Positions 5,638 through 7,455 of a DNA stretch of 7,455 bases are shown piece by piece. Each line of letters opens with the position of its first letter. The stretch's first letter is position 1. The DNA is from Oscillospiraceae bacterium (GTDB lineage: Bacteria; Bacillota; Clostridia; Oscillospirales; Oscillospiraceae), in contig SVKT01000079.1 of the NCBI GenBank assembly GCA_015068335.1, forward strand, positions 1 to 7,455, written 5' to 3'. The notes beneath the pieces are model-generated. The model did no database searches and was not told the DNA's origin. It saw only the letters and a program-made list of their open reading frames with translations. Made by a program: the position numbers and the translations under genes.

Positions 5638-6345
5638 TCAGCCCTCCTGTTTTTTCAGATCGTCCGCAGCACGGCGGGTGGCGGCGATCATTTCGTCGAT
5701 CATCGCAATGGGGTCTGCGGCATTCATAATGCCGGAGGCAGCGCCGGCCGCCTGAGAGCCGGCCATAATAAAATCATAGACCTGCTGGCCGTTGGTGATG
5801 CCGGCGGCCTGCTCCACCATAATGGAAGGATCCACTTCCTTAATGGCGCGGATGGAATCCATAACGTAGTCCATCGGGCTGGCGCCCTTGCCGCCGCCGA
5901 TGATGGCAGAGGGTTCGGGGTTGATGATGTCGGGATGCAGTTGTGCAATGGCTTTGGCCTCGTCCAGCGTGTCGGCGCAGGCAAACACCAGCATATCCAG
6001 TTCACGGGCGCGGTCGATGGTGGCCTTCATCTGGGGCAGGCTCATCGGCTTCTCGCAGTGGTTGATCATCACGCCGATGGCGCCGGCATCCTTGACGCCC
6101 TCGGGCAGGATATCGGCGCAGCCGCGGCCGGGGCGCAGGGTGTCCATATACGTGCAGAACACTTTCAGATGTTTGGTGTTTTCGGCAACACGGCGGACTT
6201 CCAGCGCGGGCACGATGAACAGAACGTCAATGTCATACTTCTCGGCGGCCTTGTCGGCAGCAAGAGCGTATTCCAGAAGTTTGTCGCCCCACACATAATT
6301 CTTGGTGCCAATTTCAAAATAAGGAACACGGATAGTCGGTTTCAT
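5638..6345 (-). CDS. Archaeal-type triosephosphate isomerase homologue
   Basis: The 235-residue protein aligns by eye along its whole length with archaeal triosephosphate isomerases rather than with the usual bacterial TpiA. Matches include the N-terminal catalytic Lys15 in GTKNY (archaeal N-F-K-T-Y), ILPEGVKDAGAIG (79-91), INHCEKP with the catalytic His96, and INPEPSAIIGGGKGAS with the catalytic Glu144 and the phosphate-gripping glycine loop. The ending AAGITNG, GAASGIM and NAADP parallels the archaeal GAGI-x-x-G, ASGV and KDP strands. All three catalytic residues are kept, so it is likely an active isomerase. The Asn before the catalytic Lys is replaced (G-T-K-N), and the loop sequence differs, so the substrate may be another ketose phosphate. 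Secondary TIM-like enzymes act on tetrulose phosphates in erythritol catabolism (EryH), a useful precedent. It starts at ATG 6345, 24 bases after the regulator gene, with a GTGAGG site. Confidence 0.88.
   Translation of the reverse strand: MKPTIRVPYFEIGTKNYVWGDKLLEYALAADKAAEKYDIDVLFIVPALEVRRVAENTKHLKVFCTYMDTLRPGRGCADILPEGVKDAGAIGVMINHCEKPMSLPQMKATIDRARELDMLVFACADTLDEAKAIAQLHPDIINPEPSAIIGGGKGASPMDYVMDSIRAIKEVDPSIMVEQAAGITNGQQVYDFIMAGSQAAGAASGIMNAADPIAMIDEMIAATRRAADDLKKQEG
5642..5647 (-). promoter_or_regulatory. Ribosome binding site of the short yjbQ-type gene inside the TIM-like coding end
   Basis: GGAGGG on the minus strand lies in the last codons of the TIM-like gene, 7 bases before the ATG at 5634. 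The stop and start are 3 bases apart, a layout that favours translational coupling. Confidence 0.75.
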
Positions 6346-6369
6346 AGCATTACCTCACGATCTTCGTTC

Positions 6370-7176
6370 TTAAAGAGAAGGGTCTGTTCCGTCAGCAGGC
6401 GGCACAGGTTCCACGCAGATCAACTGCACGTGGGTGCTGTTGAGTTGCGCGATGGTGTCCTCCGCGATGCCGCTGTCGGTGATGATGGTGTGCGTCCCCC
6501 GGATCAGGGTGTAGGCCACCTGGGAGGACACCGTAAATTTGGAGGAATCCACCAGCATAAAGGTGCGCTGGGAGTTGCGCAGGGCGATCTCGTTCAGTTT
6601 CGCCGTTTTGCGGTCGGTGGCGGTGAGCCGTGTGCCCTGCACGCAGCCGTCCGCGCCGAAAAAACTTTTGGTGAAAGAAAGGGAGCGAAGAGTCTTTTCC
6701 GTCAGCGCGCCGCAGAAATCCTTGCGGTTGGCGCGGTATTCGCCGCCCACCAGATGGACGCTCATATAGGGAGCGAGCATTTCCAGATTGGCCAGAGAGT
6801 TGGTGTAGACCTGAATGTGCAGCGGCTGACTCTGCAAACGCTGCGCCAGCGCGGCGCAGAAGCACTGGATGGTGGTGCCGGAGTCACAGAACAGTACGTC
6901 GCCGTCCTCCACGAAGTCCACCGCCGCCCGGCCGATGGCCGTCTTTTTCTCCACATTGGTCCTTGCCAGCGCCTCAAAGGAGTAGGGCAGGTCTTCCGGC
7001 GTGATGGACTGGATGCCGCCGTGGGTCCGGATCACACAGCCGGCGCGTTCCAGTCTGGCAAACAGACGTCTGGCTGTGGATTCGGAAATATCCAGAAGGT
7101 CCATCGCTTCTTTCAGACTGATCTTGCGGGACACAGAGAGTTGCGAGAGCAGTTTCTGTTCACACTCTGCCTTCAC
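6370..7176 (-). CDS. DeoR/GlpR-family transcriptional regulator, first gene before the TIM-YjbQ-SIS-YjbQ module
   Basis: The 268-residue protein has an N-terminal winged helix-turn-helix (about 5-56: ISLKEAMDLLDISESTARR, then RLERAGCVIRTHGGI) and a sugar-phosphate-sensing C-terminal domain with DSGTT (98-102), TNSLAN (125-130), VGGE (143-146), GADG (174-177) and VDSSK (209-213). These are the standard effector-site positions, and they match the consensus better than in the other DeoR protein in this window. The start is a GTG at 7176 with AAAGGAGG (7185-7192) 8 bases away, so the non-ATG start is well supported. It sits 24 bases after an M20 peptidase gene and 24 bases before the TIM-like gene, so it is probably in the same transcript and probably regulates it in response to a sugar phosphate made or used by the module. 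The operon promoter, and hence its operator, is outside the window. Confidence 0.93.
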   Translation of the reverse strand: MKAECEQKLLSQLSVSRKISLKEAMDLLDISESTARRLFARLERAGCVIRTHGGIQSITPEDLPYSFEALARTNVEKKTAIGRAAVDFVEDGDVLFCDSGTTIQCFCAALAQRLQSQPLHIQVYTNSLANLEMLAPYMSVHLVGGEYRANRKDFCGALTEKTLRSLSFTKSFFGADGCVQGTRLTATDRKTAKLNEIALRNSQRTFMLVDSSKFTVSSQVAYTLIRGTHTIITDSGIAEDTIAQLNSTHVQLICVEPVPPADGTDPSL

Positions 7177-7200
7177 AAACGCAGCCTCCTTTCCGGTCCA

Positions 7201-7455
7201 TCAGGGAAACAACCGCTCCAACAGACGCCGCATCAGCACAAAGCGCCGCTCGACGGATTCGGTCAGCAAAAATTCGTCACGGGTGTGCAGGCCTGCACCG
7301 CAGGGGCCGCAGCCGTCCAGCGTGGCGACGCCGAAGGGCGCGATGAAGTTGCCGTCCGACGCGCCGCCGGTGACGATGCACTGCACCTCCTGCCCCACCT
7401 CTCCGCCGGCGATACGCAGTTGTTCCAGCAGCGCCTGGGTGGCGGCGTGGGCTCC
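7201..7455 (-). CDS. M20-family metallopeptidase, C-terminal part, cut by window edge
   Basis: The last 84 codons of the gene are visible, open through the right edge. The segment TGGASDGNFIAPFG, followed by T-L-D-G-C-G-P-C-G-A-G-L-H-T-R-D-E, is the C-terminal catalytic block of M20 peptidases of the carboxypeptidase G2/ArgE/DapE type. The His in GLHTRDE is the usual zinc ligand. Such enzymes hydrolyse a dipeptide, N-acyl amino acid or related amide in the cytoplasm or outside. It may be the promoter-proximal gene of the downstream operon, with a gap of only 24 bases to the regulator, but a link in function to the sugar-type genes is not evident. A terminator between the two is not seen. Confidence 0.9.
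   Translation of the reverse strand, partial: GAHAATQALLEQLRIAGGEVGQEVQCIVTGGASDGNFIAPFGVATLDGCGPCGAGLHTRDEFLLTESVERRFVLMRRLLERLFP

Overview
The window looks like chromosomal DNA of a GC-rich, low-complexity-poor Firmicute, most likely a gut Clostridia/Oscillospiraceae-type anaerobe. The reasons are strong GGAGG-type ribosome binding sites, AT-rich promoters inside otherwise GC-rich DNA, and a 2-oxoacid dehydrogenase E1 whose N-terminus resembles the fused alpha/beta E1 proteins of Clostridia. This taxonomic placement is inference from gene style only. Every gene lies on the minus strand, so transcription runs from high to low coordinates. Coding density is high and no gene-free stretch exceeds 300 bases; the largest gaps (about 112 and 140 bases) hold promoters, operators and terminators.

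Reading in the direction of transcription, the window opens with the C-terminal end of an M20-family metallopeptidase (7455-7201). A DeoR-type regulator follows (7176-6370), then a compact carbohydrate-type module: an archaeal-type triosephosphate isomerase homologue (6345-5638), a YjbQ/UPF0047 protein (5634-5140), a KpsF/GutQ-like SIS-domain sugar-phosphate isomerase without CBS domains (5126-4527), and a second, longer YjbQ paralogue (4499-3879). Gaps are 3 to 27 bases and each gene has a good Shine-Dalgarno, so this is very probably one transcript, closed by a strong intrinsic terminator at 3831-3860.

Next comes a second DeoR-family regulator (3738-2989) with its own promoter and terminator. 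It is followed by an operon for a 2-oxoacid dehydrogenase complex in the order E2 (2876-1644), E3/lpdA (1628-261), E1 (246 to beyond position 1). The E2 promoter is nearly perfect sigma-A consensus and is overlaid by a symmetric set of four TGTTA half-sites. The same half-sites sit at the promoter of the upstream DeoR gene. The simplest reading is that this regulator represses both itself and the dehydrogenase operon.

Taken together, the window suggests a phosphorylated-sugar pathway (two isomerase-fold enzymes plus two YjbQ proteins of unknown role) next to an NAD-linked 2-oxoacid dehydrogenase under DeoR-type effector control. The substrate of the sugar module cannot be read from the sequence. 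The combination of YjbQ, SIS, YjbQ and TIM-like genes is the most interesting candidate for an undescribed system here.
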